64,000 nt of DNA. Origin: Luteimonas huabeiensis HB2 (lineage in GTDB: Bacteria; Pseudomonadota; Gammaproteobacteria; Xanthomonadales; Xanthomonadaceae). The notes beneath the pieces are model-generated. The model was not told the DNA's origin. It worked only from the letters and a program-made list of their open reading frames with translations, and ran no database searches. Below, in pieces: positions 9,724-16,230 of the stretch (position 1 is its first letter; the number at the start of each line of letters is the position of its first letter). The position numbers and the translations under genes are program-made. Location of the stretch: assembly GCF_000559025.1 (NCBI RefSeq), contig NZ_JAAN01000041.1, positions 1-64,000 on the forward strand, written 5' to 3'.

Positions 9724-9798
9724 GTCGGGAGGTTCGAAACCGCACACAGCCGGCGGGCGTATTCCCCTTGCGGGTGTTGTATTAGCCGCCCTCCCGAC
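9724..9798 (-). ncRNA. C4-like antisense RNA (phage P1/P4 immunity type) in the leader of the symE operon
   Basis: Read on the minus strand, a perfect 9-bp stem (GTCGGGAGG with CCTCCCGAC, at 9798-9790 and 9732-9724) encloses a CCC-GCAA-GGG hairpin and a GGCGG/CCGCC pairing. The 3' part, GCTGTGTG-CG-GTTTCGA (9750-9734), is complementary in two blocks, 8 and 7 bp, to TCGAAAC-TCCT-CACACAGC in the upstream leader (9892-9874). A short structured RNA inside the transcript that pairs with its own leader next to a terminator is how C4 of P1/P7 and CI RNA of P4 shut off the operon. Identification rests on this geometry, not on a covariance search. Confidence 0.6.
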
Positions 9799-9840
9799 GC
9801 AGGCAATCGCATCGGTTCGCGCCCATGAACATACGGGCAC

Positions 9841-9869
9841 AAAAAACCCACCGGTTTGACGGAGGTGGG
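9841..9869 (-). terminator. Intrinsic terminator inside the symE-operon leader
   Basis: On the minus strand CCCACC and GGTGGG form a 6-bp stem around an 11-base loop, followed at once by six T. It lies between the promoter and the C4-like RNA, so most transcripts should stop here unless read-through occurs. The antisense target block ends five bases before the stem, which suggests that pairing influences termination. Confidence 0.7.
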
Positions 9870-9873
9870 AACC

Positions 9874-9899
9874 GCTGTGTGAGGAGTTTCGACGCTCCT
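9874..9899 (-). promoter_or_regulatory. Leader target of the C4-like RNA, within an AGGAG/CTCCT hairpin
   Basis: The minus-strand leader contains TCGAAAC (9892-9886) and CACACAGC (9881-9874), complementary to the 3' part of the C4-like RNA. TCGAAA is displayed in the loop of a 5-bp hairpin (AGGAG 9899-9895 with CTCCT 9886-9882). Loop display of an antisense target is typical for RNA-RNA kissing control. Confidence 0.55.
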
Positions 9900-9907
9900 T
9901 GCGGCCA

Positions 9908-9936
9908 AGTCTGCGATGGGGAACATGACATGTCAA
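9908..9936 (-). promoter_or_regulatory. Probable sigma-70 promoter of the XAC0095-like/symE operon
   Basis: A perfect TTGACA -35 box (9936-9931) is followed after 17 bases by CAGACT (9913-9908), which matches the -10 consensus at three positions only. It is placed just upstream of the antisense target, the terminator and the C4-like RNA, giving a leader of about 230 bases before the first gene. Confidence 0.45.
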
Positions 9937-9971
9937 GGGGTGCGGCGCACATAATGTCGCACCGGCGTAGG

Positions 9972-10223
9972 CTACCGGACATCTTCAAATACAGCGCACA
10001 CAGGCAACACTAGAGGTGGTCGTGCTGTGGCGGTAAATCCCTGAGCGTTAAGGCGAATTTCACAGGATTCAACATCTTCGCCTTTAGTCAGAGTTAAACC
10101 GCCAGCTTCATAGAAGCAAACATCTCTGGGCAGCCTGATGAAGAACCCAATCACCTCATACCAGGCGAAAGCAGCAAAGCCGAAAACTCCTTCCTCACAA
10201 TAGCTTAGCCCGCCGCCCTCCAT
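9972..10223 (-). CDS. Small hypothetical protein, third gene of the ParA operon
   Basis: The product is 83 residues long and I do not recognise it. The sequence has a strand/helix pattern with aromatic residues (GFAAFAWYEVIGFFIRLP) followed by a polar part (EAGGLTLTKGEDVESCEI). The ATG lies 29 bases inside the end of the preceding gene, and a TTG three bases earlier is an alternative start. Base composition matches the two upstream genes and not the GC-rich flanks, which favours a common origin. It ends 36 bases before the promoter of the symE operon. Small size and overlap leave some doubt that it is translated. Confidence 0.45.
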   Translation of the reverse strand: MEGGGLSYCEEGVFGFAAFAWYEVIGFFIRLPRDVCFYEAGGLTLTKGEDVESCEIRLNAQGFTATARPPLVLPVCAVFEDVR

Positions 10224-10752
10224 CAATCAAAAACCGCGCGAGCCTCTGGTAACCCTCAGTCTCCCCGGATACCCCGAGCGAAACAGCATATTCGATCAAT
10301 TTCTCGATCTCGACGACTGGAAGGTCAGCCACTATCGCCATCAGGGCGCCAATCGTCTCTTTTCGAGATTTTCCAGGCTCGAAGTTTTTACTCAAACGCT
10401 CCCCAAATCTACGCATTGACTCATGAGTAGCTAAGACCTGCCCATTCCTTATCAACGAATCAAACTCAGAAAGAACCTGAAATTTCTCTGGGTCTGCTTC
10501 TTTTAGTCTAAGAACCGCTCGAGATGTAATATTATTTATAGGCTTTACCGAAGAAGCGCGCGATTTCTTTGTTCCCACTCTACGGGTCTTGTGAACCACA
10601 TTCGCGGAAAAATCAGAGGCCAAATAGGCAAGCAACTCGGACCCATGACCATGAGCGCGCAGCAGCGAAACGGCCTCACGAATCTCCCCCTCTGAGAAAT
10701 CAACTATTATCTGCGCGACGCGTAGTGCGACAGAGCTAACTGATTTATTCAT
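10195..10752 (-). CDS. Hypothetical 185-residue partner of the ParA ATPase
   Basis: I do not recognise the family. The protein is mostly helical and charged. It has an N-terminal helix pair (SVALRVAQIIVDFSEGEI, then EAVSLLRAHG), a basic linker (HKTRRVGTKKSRAS, about residues 55-70) and a C-terminal helical domain (KETIGALMAIVADLPVVEI). The basic linker suggests nucleic-acid binding. Its start overlaps the ParA stop (ATGA) and its stop overlaps the next small gene, so all three appear to be one translational unit. By position it could take the ParB/adaptor role of a partition-type pair, but no ParB nuclease or obvious helix-turn-helix motif is visible. Confidence 0.75.
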   Translation of the reverse strand: MNKSVSSVALRVAQIIVDFSEGEIREAVSLLRAHGHGSELLAYLASDFSANVVHKTRRVGTKKSRASSVKPINNITSRAVLRLKEADPEKFQVLSEFDSLIRNGQVLATHESMRRFGERLSKNFEPGKSRKETIGALMAIVADLPVVEIEKLIEYAVSLGVSGETEGYQRLARFLIDGGRRAKLL

Positions 10753-11600
10753 TTCACACCTATGCTAGCGAGAAAATTTTCGCCGACAGCGGAAAACTCA
10801 TCTTTAACATAATCTCTCGCATAATCGGTCATGAAGATGGGAGTTCCCTGCCTTGACCCAGCGGGATAGGATTCCGAATGATGTGCGGCGACATCGAATA
10901 CCGGCCATCCAAACTCCGCAGCCAGCGTACTGACAGCAAGGCGAGATCGCTTCTGTTCGGGAGGAGTGTTGGAGCGCCGTAGATCATTAAATATGATTCC
11001 AGCCATATCAAGCGCCTGATCTTGATGCATAAGCCTAAATTCTTCCAACGATCTTGCAAGCAATGGAAGCCCGATGGTTGCGAGAAATTCAGGCCTGACT
11101 GGCACCACCACATACCTACTAGATCTATAGGCCGCCGCCGTAAGGATGGATTCCGTGGGCGCGCAATCTATGATAATGAGATCGTAGCTCGGGCCTACTT
11201 TAGCAAGAAACTGGGGAAGAAGATGCGCCTTTTCGGTAGGATTTTTTAGGGTCCAAGCCAGCTCAAGCCTAGATGGAACCAAATCCAACAAACTACCATC
11301 GCGCCACCTTCGAAGGTTATAAATTACTTTTTTGGGATCGAGCAAAGCCGGCGCATGCCTGGAGGACTTCGGAGCAGAGAACTGCTCAAATATGTCCACT
11401 ACAGTCGCCCTATCCTCATTTAAATACTCTAAATATTTCTCGGCCCCCATGAAATATTGGCTCAAATTTGATTGCGGATCCAGATCTACAGCCAAAACCC
11501 TGAGGTTGGCCTGCCATGCGCAGTACCAAGCAAGATTAAAAGTAAGCGTAGTCTTCCCGACGCCGCCTTTCATGTTAATAAGTGAAACTGCAACCGTCAT
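10749..11600 (-). CDS. ParA/Soj-family ATPase
   Basis: The product, 283 residues, is the size of a type Ib ParA without an N-terminal DNA-binding domain. The deviant Walker A motif KGGVGKTT is at residues 11-18, the A' motif is VDLDPQSNLSQYF and Walker B is DLIIIDCAPTES. Such ATPases dimerise on nucleoid DNA to position plasmids, chromosomes or protein cargo. The gene is the first of three overlapping genes and has a GGGAG Shine-Dalgarno. The region is visibly AT-richer than its surroundings, a sign of transfer. No parS-like iterons were seen. It could be a plasmid or phage partition relic, or the motor of an undescribed accessory system. Confidence 0.88.
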   Translation of the reverse strand: MTVAVSLINMKGGVGKTTLTFNLAWYCAWQANLRVLAVDLDPQSNLSQYFMGAEKYLEYLNEDRATVVDIFEQFSAPKSSRHAPALLDPKKVIYNLRRWRDGSLLDLVPSRLELAWTLKNPTEKAHLLPQFLAKVGPSYDLIIIDCAPTESILTAAAYRSSRYVVVPVRPEFLATIGLPLLARSLEEFRLMHQDQALDMAGIIFNDLRRSNTPPEQKRSRLAVSTLAAEFGWPVFDVAAHHSESYPAGSRQGTPIFMTDYARDYVKDEFSAVGENFLASIGVK

Positions 11601-11720
11601 CTCTCACTCCCTTGATTTAAATTTCAATTCCACGTCAAAACTATCTTCATGCAGAAGAATAGCCCTTTAATGACCAGAGCGCGCTTCGCGCAAAAAGTTA
11701 AACGACCAGTAGCTGCCCTC

Positions 11721-12463
11721 CTTAGACTCAATCTCCACAAGTGCAACGCCCGATATGGAGTCGTTGCCATGTCCAGACGCTACCACCATCTGAGCGCGGA
11801 AGAACGCGCCGCGATCATGATCGAACGCCAGAACGGCAGCAGCCTGTGCGGGCCATCGCCCGGCGCCTGGGGCGTTCGCCCTCCACGCTCGCTCGCGAGC
11901 TGCGACGGGCCGGCGCCGATCCCTACGACGCCACGCGGGCCGCCGCCGGCTATCGCGAACGCCGTGCACGGAGTCGGCGTCCCCTGCTATTGGCCGGGGA
12001 CGGCCCGCTCTACCAGTACGTCCACGATCGCTTGGTCTTCAAACGCTGGTCGCCGCAGCAGATTGCGGCCAAGCGGCGCGGCATGCCTGCCTCCGAGCGC
12101 CGCTGCCTGGGTCAGTCCCGAGACGATCGACGCCAGCATCTATGCCTATCCTCGCGGCGGCCTCGAGCAGGCGCTGATCGAGGTCCCGCGACAGGGCAAG
12201 CCCTCGCGCGGGCGCCCGCGCACTACGACGGCATCACGCATCTACGTGCCCGATGAATTGCGGTTCTAGCACCGGCCCGAGCACATCCAGAACCGGCTGC
12301 TGCCCGGACACTGGGAGGGCGGTCTCATCAAGGGCACCCACAACCGCTCCGCGGGGACGTCATGGTCGAACGCAAGACCCGCTTCGTGGTGTTGTGCCGG
12401 AGGGACTACTGCACCGCGGCCGACACGCTGGCAGCTTAGACTCAACTTCCAAGTGCAACGCCC
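11721..12463 (+). mobile_element. Degenerate IS30-family insertion sequence
   Basis: The left boundary is CTTAGACTCAA...AAGTGCAACGCCC at 11721-11751. A near-identical sequence in the same orientation recurs at 12435-12463. The DNA between encodes a frameshifted IS30 transposase. Because the two ends are in direct rather than inverted orientation, this is not a clean single element. It is more likely a truncated copy abutting the left end of another. The element separates the AT-rich ParA operon from the GC-rich chromosome. Confidence 0.7.
11769..12440 (+). pseudogene. IS30-family transposase, frameshifted and truncated
   Basis: The reading frame opens with MSRRYHHLSAEERAAIMIER, the usual IS30 N-terminus. 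It shifts near 11842 into a frame coding RAIARRLGRSPSTLARELRR (helix-turn-helix), shifts back near 12105 into SPETIDASIYAYPRGG, and meets an in-frame stop at about 12267. Beyond the stop GHWEGGLIKG marks the DDE region, where the first catalytic Asp is replaced by Gly; the sequence then ends within the next few dozen codons. Multiple shifts, a lost catalytic residue and a missing C-terminus show that it is dead. Confidence 0.8.
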
Positions 12464-12480
12464 CCATGTCAGGGCGTTGC
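12435..12480. repeat. Second IS end with internal hairpin
   Basis: CTTAGACTCAACTTCCAAGTGCAACGCCC repeats the left end of the IS30 remnant. It continues into a perfect 9-bp inverted repeat (GCAACGCCC ... GGGCGTTGC) around an 8-base loop. The left end at 11742-11768 shows a weaker version (GCAACG ... CGTTGC). It looks like the end of a second, otherwise deleted copy. Confidence 0.6.
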
Positions 12481-12482
12481 CT

Positions 12483-12655
12483 GGAATAGCCGCTCAGGCC
12501 GCCTGACACCGGAAGATAGAGCGTCAGCGCACCCGGTCCGATACCCCGGAAACCATAGCCGGCGTAAAAGCGAGCGGCGCTCTCGTCCTAGGCATCCACG
12601 ATCACAACACGCGCACGCCAAGCGCCTCGCGCGCGGCCAAGGCCACGTTGGCCGT
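12483..12655 (-). pseudogene. Remnant of a GNAT acetyltransferase (TacT-like C-terminus)
   Basis: On the minus strand the translation VVIVDA, stop, DESAARFYAGYGFRGIG, then LTLYLP matches the C-terminal part of GNAT acetyltransferases, including TacT-like toxins (DESAxxFYxxYGF motif). An in-frame TAG at 12590-12588 and a frame change about ten codons earlier break it. The upstream half of the gene is absent and the 3' side abuts the IS end. No DUF1778-type antitoxin is visible. Confidence 0.6.
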
Positions 12656-12674
12656 GCGCGATCCCGGGACCTGC

Positions 12675-14972
12675 CTATTGCCCGCCGCAGAGCGCGAACC
12701 CCGGGTCCGACAACGAAGGCGGCGGGGTGGCGCGGCCCCAGTCGGAAGGCTCGGGGCCCATCACCAGTTCCAGGGTGGCGCCGTCGGCGATGTCGCGGTG
12801 GCGGAACCAGGCGGTGTCGAGGGGGGCGCCGTCGAGGGTGGCGGATTGCACGTAGCGGTTGAGGCCTTCGCTGTCGTGGTTGTGGGCGACGATGCGCAGG
12901 GTGCGGCCGCCGCCGAGGTCGAGTTCACTGCGGGCGTAGCTGGGCCGGCCGATCAGGTACACGTCCTTCCCGGCCACGGGGTACAGGCCGAGTTGGTGGA
13001 ACACCAGCCAACTGGACATGGCGCCGGAGTCGTCATTGGCGGGCAGGCCGCCGCGGGCGTCCTGGAACCATTTGTCCAGGTATTCGAACACGCGGTCGAT
13101 GCTGCGCTCCGGGCGCCCGGCCCAGTGGTAGAGCACGGGGATGAGGAAGCCCGGTTCGTTGGTCATGTCGAAGTGGAAGCGGTCGAACATCCAGTCGAGC
13201 CGGCGCACGAAGGCCTCGGGGCCGCCGGAAAGCGCCATCAGGCCGGCGACGTCGTGCGGGGCGTACAGGGAGTAGGTGCGCAGGTCGCCTTCGTAGAAGA
13301 AGCTGGTCCAACTGCCGCGCTTGGTGAGGTCCGGCGCGCCCCAACTGCCATCGGCGTTGCGGGGGCGGATGAAGCCGCGCACGCCTTCCACGTCCAGGTC
13401 CGGGTCCCACAGGTTGCGCCAGTTGCCGGCGCGGGCGAGCGCTTCGCGCGCCACTTCGCGCTGGCCCAGGCCGCAGGCGAGCTGGGCGATGGCGAAGTCG
13501 TTGTAGGCGTATTCCACGGTGCGCGAGCCGGCGCGTTCGATGTCGGCCGGCAGGTAGCCCAGGCGGTGCCAGGCGTCCACGCCGTCGCGGCCGTGCTGGC
13601 GCGGATTGTCCGGCTGCACTTCGGCGTTCTTGCGCATGGCCTGCAGCGCGGTGGCGTAGTCGATGCCGTCCAGGCCCTTGGCGAAGGCGTCGGCCACCAT
13701 GACGTCGCTGTTGCTGCCGCCCTGGGTGCGGCCGTTGTCGTTGCCGCTGCGCGCGTCGGGCATCCAGCCGGTGTGGCGATAGATGTCCACCAGCGAGCGC
13801 AGCATGGCGCGCTGGCGTTCGGGGGCGATCAGGGTCAGCAGCGGGCCAACGGTGCGGAAGGTGTCCCAGATGGCGTAGTAGTCGTCGTAGTCGGGCTCGG
13901 CGGAGGTCCACTTGGGGTTCTCGCCGGTGCGGTCGGAGGGCATCAGCATGCTGTGGTAGATGCCGGTGTAGAGCTGGCGGCGGCGCGGGGTGTCGCCGGG
14001 GCTCACCTGCACGCGGGCGAGCTGGTCGTTCCAGGCGGCACGGGTGGCGGCGTGCACGGCGTCGAAGTCCCAGCCGGGCGCTTCCTCCTCCACGTTGCGG
14101 CGCGCCTGCTCGGCGCTGACGAAGGAGATGCCGATCTTGAGCTGCACCGCCTGCCCGGCCTGCGCGTCGTAGTGCAGGGCGGCGCCGAAGGGGCGGTCGC
14201 CGTCCAGGGTGGCGGCAGCGTCGGCCAGGCGCTCGTCGCCGCGCCACAGGGTCTGCGCCTGCGCGGGGGTGTCGCTGACCAGGTGGAAGTACACCCGGTA
14301 TTCGCCGCCCTGGTTCCAGCCGCCGATGTAGCGGCCCACGCCGGCGATCTCGGTCGGCGACAGCCGTTCCAGGGTGCCGCCGAGGAAGCGCTGGGATTCG
14401 GCGCCGGTGCCGCGCACCAAGATGTGGTCGAGCTTGACGCTCAGGTGCGCCGGGCCGCTGCGGTCGAAGCGGTAGCGGTGCAGGCCCACGCGGCGGGTGG
14501 CGGTGAGTTCGGCGGTGACGCCGGGGCGGGTCAGGTGGGCGGCGTAGTAGCCGGGCGAGGCGGTCTCGCGGTCGCGGGCGCTGGCCAGGTCGTCCGGGTC
14601 GAAGCGTTCGCCGGTGCTGGCCATGACCTGCACGTTGCCGTACTTGCCGGCGGTACCGCTGACGTGCAGGTGGCTGAAGCCGAGGATGCGCCCGGCGCTG
14701 AGGTAGCCGGATTTCGACGGCACGCCGTCGAAGCCGACCATGTCCGGGCCGAGCTTGACGGTGCCGAAGGGCTCGGTGGCGCCGACGAATACGCGGCCGT
14801 ACCAGTCGGTGCCCAGGAAGATGTTGACCTCGGCGGCGGGATCGGCGATGCGCGGCAGCGCGTCGGCGGCGGGCGCCGCCAGCGGCAGGGCCAGCAGCGC
14901 GGCCAGAGCCAGCGCCTTGAGCGGGGCCGTGCGCTTCGGCGCGGCGGCGATGCGGGGCGGAACGGGCGTCAT
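12675..14972 (-). CDS. Secreted GH92 alpha-1,2-mannosidase
   Basis: The product is 765 residues long, with a signal peptide ending near AAPAADA. The family-92 markers are clear: HLHVSGTAGKYGN in the N-terminal beta-sandwich, GRTQGGSNSDVMVAD in the middle of the (alpha/alpha)6 domain, and PANDDSGAMSSW near the C-terminus. GH92 enzymes are calcium-dependent exo-alpha-mannosidases acting on N-glycans, fungal mannans or mannosylated lipids, in the periplasm or outside. The start overlaps the stop of the PI-PLC gene (ATGA). Linkage specificity cannot be read from sequence; alpha-1,2 is the common default. Confidence 0.9.
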   Translation of the reverse strand: MTPVPPRIAAAPKRTAPLKALALAALLALPLAAPAADALPRIADPAAEVNIFLGTDWYGRVFVGATEPFGTVKLGPDMVGFDGVPSKSGYLSAGRILGFSHLHVSGTAGKYGNVQVMASTGERFDPDDLASARDRETASPGYYAAHLTRPGVTAELTATRRVGLHRYRFDRSGPAHLSVKLDHILVRGTGAESQRFLGGTLERLSPTEIAGVGRYIGGWNQGGEYRVYFHLVSDTPAQAQTLWRGDERLADAAATLDGDRPFGAALHYDAQAGQAVQLKIGISFVSAEQARRNVEEEAPGWDFDAVHAATRAAWNDQLARVQVSPGDTPRRRQLYTGIYHSMLMPSDRTGENPKWTSAEPDYDDYYAIWDTFRTVGPLLTLIAPERQRAMLRSLVDIYRHTGWMPDARSGNDNGRTQGGSNSDVMVADAFAKGLDGIDYATALQAMRKNAEVQPDNPRQHGRDGVDAWHRLGYLPADIERAGSRTVEYAYNDFAIAQLACGLGQREVAREALARAGNWRNLWDPDLDVEGVRGFIRPRNADGSWGAPDLTKRGSWTSFFYEGDLRTYSLYAPHDVAGLMALSGGPEAFVRRLDWMFDRFHFDMTNEPGFLIPVLYHWAGRPERSIDRVFEYLDKWFQDARGGLPANDDSGAMSSWLVFHQLGLYPVAGKDVYLIGRPSYARSELDLGGGRTLRIVAHNHDSEGLNRYVQSATLDGAPLDTAWFRHRDIADGATLELVMGPEPSDWGRATPPPSLSDPGFALCGGQ

Positions 14973-16216
14973 GGCGTGTTTCCTTCGGCTTCGGCGCGCG
15001 GCGCCGGTGCATCGAACGGGGCGCGGTCGGCGCGCGCGCGGGCTTCGGGTTCCACGGTTTCCACCGGCAGCCCGGCGCAGCGCGCGGCGGCGCGGCGCGG
15101 GTTGCACACGGCGGCGGCCAGGCCCGGCAGGTGCACGCGGAAGCCGCCGGGGAAGCGGGCATCCGGCCACAGGTAGTCGGTGGAGACCCACTGCGCGCCG
15201 GAGGCCAGGGTGCGCTCGCGCCAGGCGGTGTCGTTGCGCCGCGCCTGCCAGGTGTTGTCGTCGGCGCGGCTGCGCACCAGCAGGCCGGCATCCACCGCGC
15301 GGGCGATGCGCTCGCCGTCGCGCTCGATGTTGTTGAGGGTGATGTAGCCGGCGGCGGGCGACGCCTCGTCGATGTTGACGAACATCGCCCGGCCTTCCAG
15401 CGCGCGGCGGCTGCCGCGGTACAGCGCCACCTTCTCCGGGCTTTCGTCCAGCGCGATCACGAAGCGCCCGCGCGCCTGGCCCAGCGTGGGCCAGGCGCCG
15501 GCGCGCACCGCCTCGCGCAGGGTGGCGTGCTCGCCCTGCACTTCGTCCGGGGTGATGATCGCGCCTTCGGGCAGGCCGGCGCGGAAGGCCGCGTCGAGCG
15601 CGTCGAAGGCGGCGGCGTCGAACTTCAGCAGCGGGGTGCCGCCGGGCACGTCGCCGGCATCCTTGGCGTTGATGAGGATCAGGATCGGCGCGTGGCGCGG
15701 GTGGCGCCGCGACCAGTCGCCGATCCGGCGCAGGCAGTCGGACAGCAGCACGCAGTCGCTGCGCCAGTCGATGTCGGGCACGTGCATGACCTTGAAGCCC
15801 GGCCGGCGCATGGCCGCGCCCCAGGCCGGGTCGGGCGCGGTGCCGGTGGCGCGGGCCAGCAGCGGGTCGGCATGGCGGCCGCCCTCGGGGTCGTGGACGA
15901 CGTCGATCTCCAGTTGGCGGGCGCCGAAGTCGAGCTGGGCCTCGATCGATTTGTGCGCGTAGTCCAGCGCCTGCGCGGTGCCCGGGTCGTGGGCGGCGAT
16001 CAGCGCGTACTCGGCCGCCGGGATCGCCTGCTTGTAGCTGTTGTGGGTGCCCACGGCGAGGAGGTCGTTGAGGCGCAGGTGGCGGTCCATCCACGCCTCG
16101 TGGCAGCCGGGGCCGGCGGCGGCGGCATCGGCGGCGTCGAGGTCGCACGCCGCCGCGGCCGGCGCCGAGCAGGCGAACGCCGCCAGCATCAGCGCGCCAT
16201 GCAGAAGGGTTCGCAT
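14969..16216 (-). CDS. Secreted Ca2+-dependent phosphoinositide-specific phospholipase C
   Basis: The product is 415 residues long, with a signal peptide ending AAAACDL. The TIM-barrel signature histidine is in AVGTHNSYK (about residue 57). A second active-site segment, QLEIDVVHDPEGG, and the strands ILILINAKD and GRFVIALDE follow. This matches bacterial Ca2+-dependent PI-PLC-like proteins, which cleave phosphatidylinositol or GPI-type headgroups. The protein is exported. It is sandwiched between a TonB receptor (15-base gap) and the GH92 mannosidase (4-base overlap), so the three are one operon. The context suggests attack on mannosylated inositol lipids or GPI anchors of eukaryotes, which is inference. 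Confidence 0.82.
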   Translation of the reverse strand: MRTLLHGALMLAAFACSAPAAAACDLDAADAAAAGPGCHEAWMDRHLRLNDLLAVGTHNSYKQAIPAAEYALIAAHDPGTAQALDYAHKSIEAQLDFGARQLEIDVVHDPEGGRHADPLLARATGTAPDPAWGAAMRRPGFKVMHVPDIDWRSDCVLLSDCLRRIGDWSRRHPRHAPILILINAKDAGDVPGGTPLLKFDAAAFDALDAAFRAGLPEGAIITPDEVQGEHATLREAVRAGAWPTLGQARGRFVIALDESPEKVALYRGSRRALEGRAMFVNIDEASPAAGYITLNNIERDGERIARAVDAGLLVRSRADDNTWQARRNDTAWRERTLASGAQWVSTDYLWPDARFPGGFRVHLPGLAAAVCNPRRAAARCAGLPVETVEPEARARADRAPFDAPAPRAEAEGNTP

Positions 16217-16230
16217 GCTCGGGTCTCCGC

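Noticed and set aside
9724..9750. GGTTCGAAAC resembling a tRNA T-arm
   Set aside because: No acceptor stem, anticodon arm or CCA-compatible cloverleaf surrounds it; the segment is explained by the C4-like RNA stem and antisense arm.
9669..9926. Long N-terminal extension of the XAC0095-like frame through the leader
   Set aside because: It would translate through a promoter-proximal terminator and an RNA element; a strong Shine-Dalgarno marks the ATG at 9668 instead.
10000..11600. parS-like iterons for the ParA operon
   Set aside because: I looked for repeated short palindromes within and around the operon and found none that recur.
11690..11707. GCGCGC-TT-CGCGC hairpin followed by AAAAA near the parA start
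   Set aside because: On the plus strand it lacks a U-run and on the minus strand the T-run precedes the stem, so it is not an intrinsic terminator; it may be only local symmetry.
12648..15176. Very long open frame opposite the GH92 gene
   Set aside because: Antisense shadow typical of high-GC DNA; the composition is Val/Gly/His-rich without domains, while the minus strand shows clear GH92 motifs.
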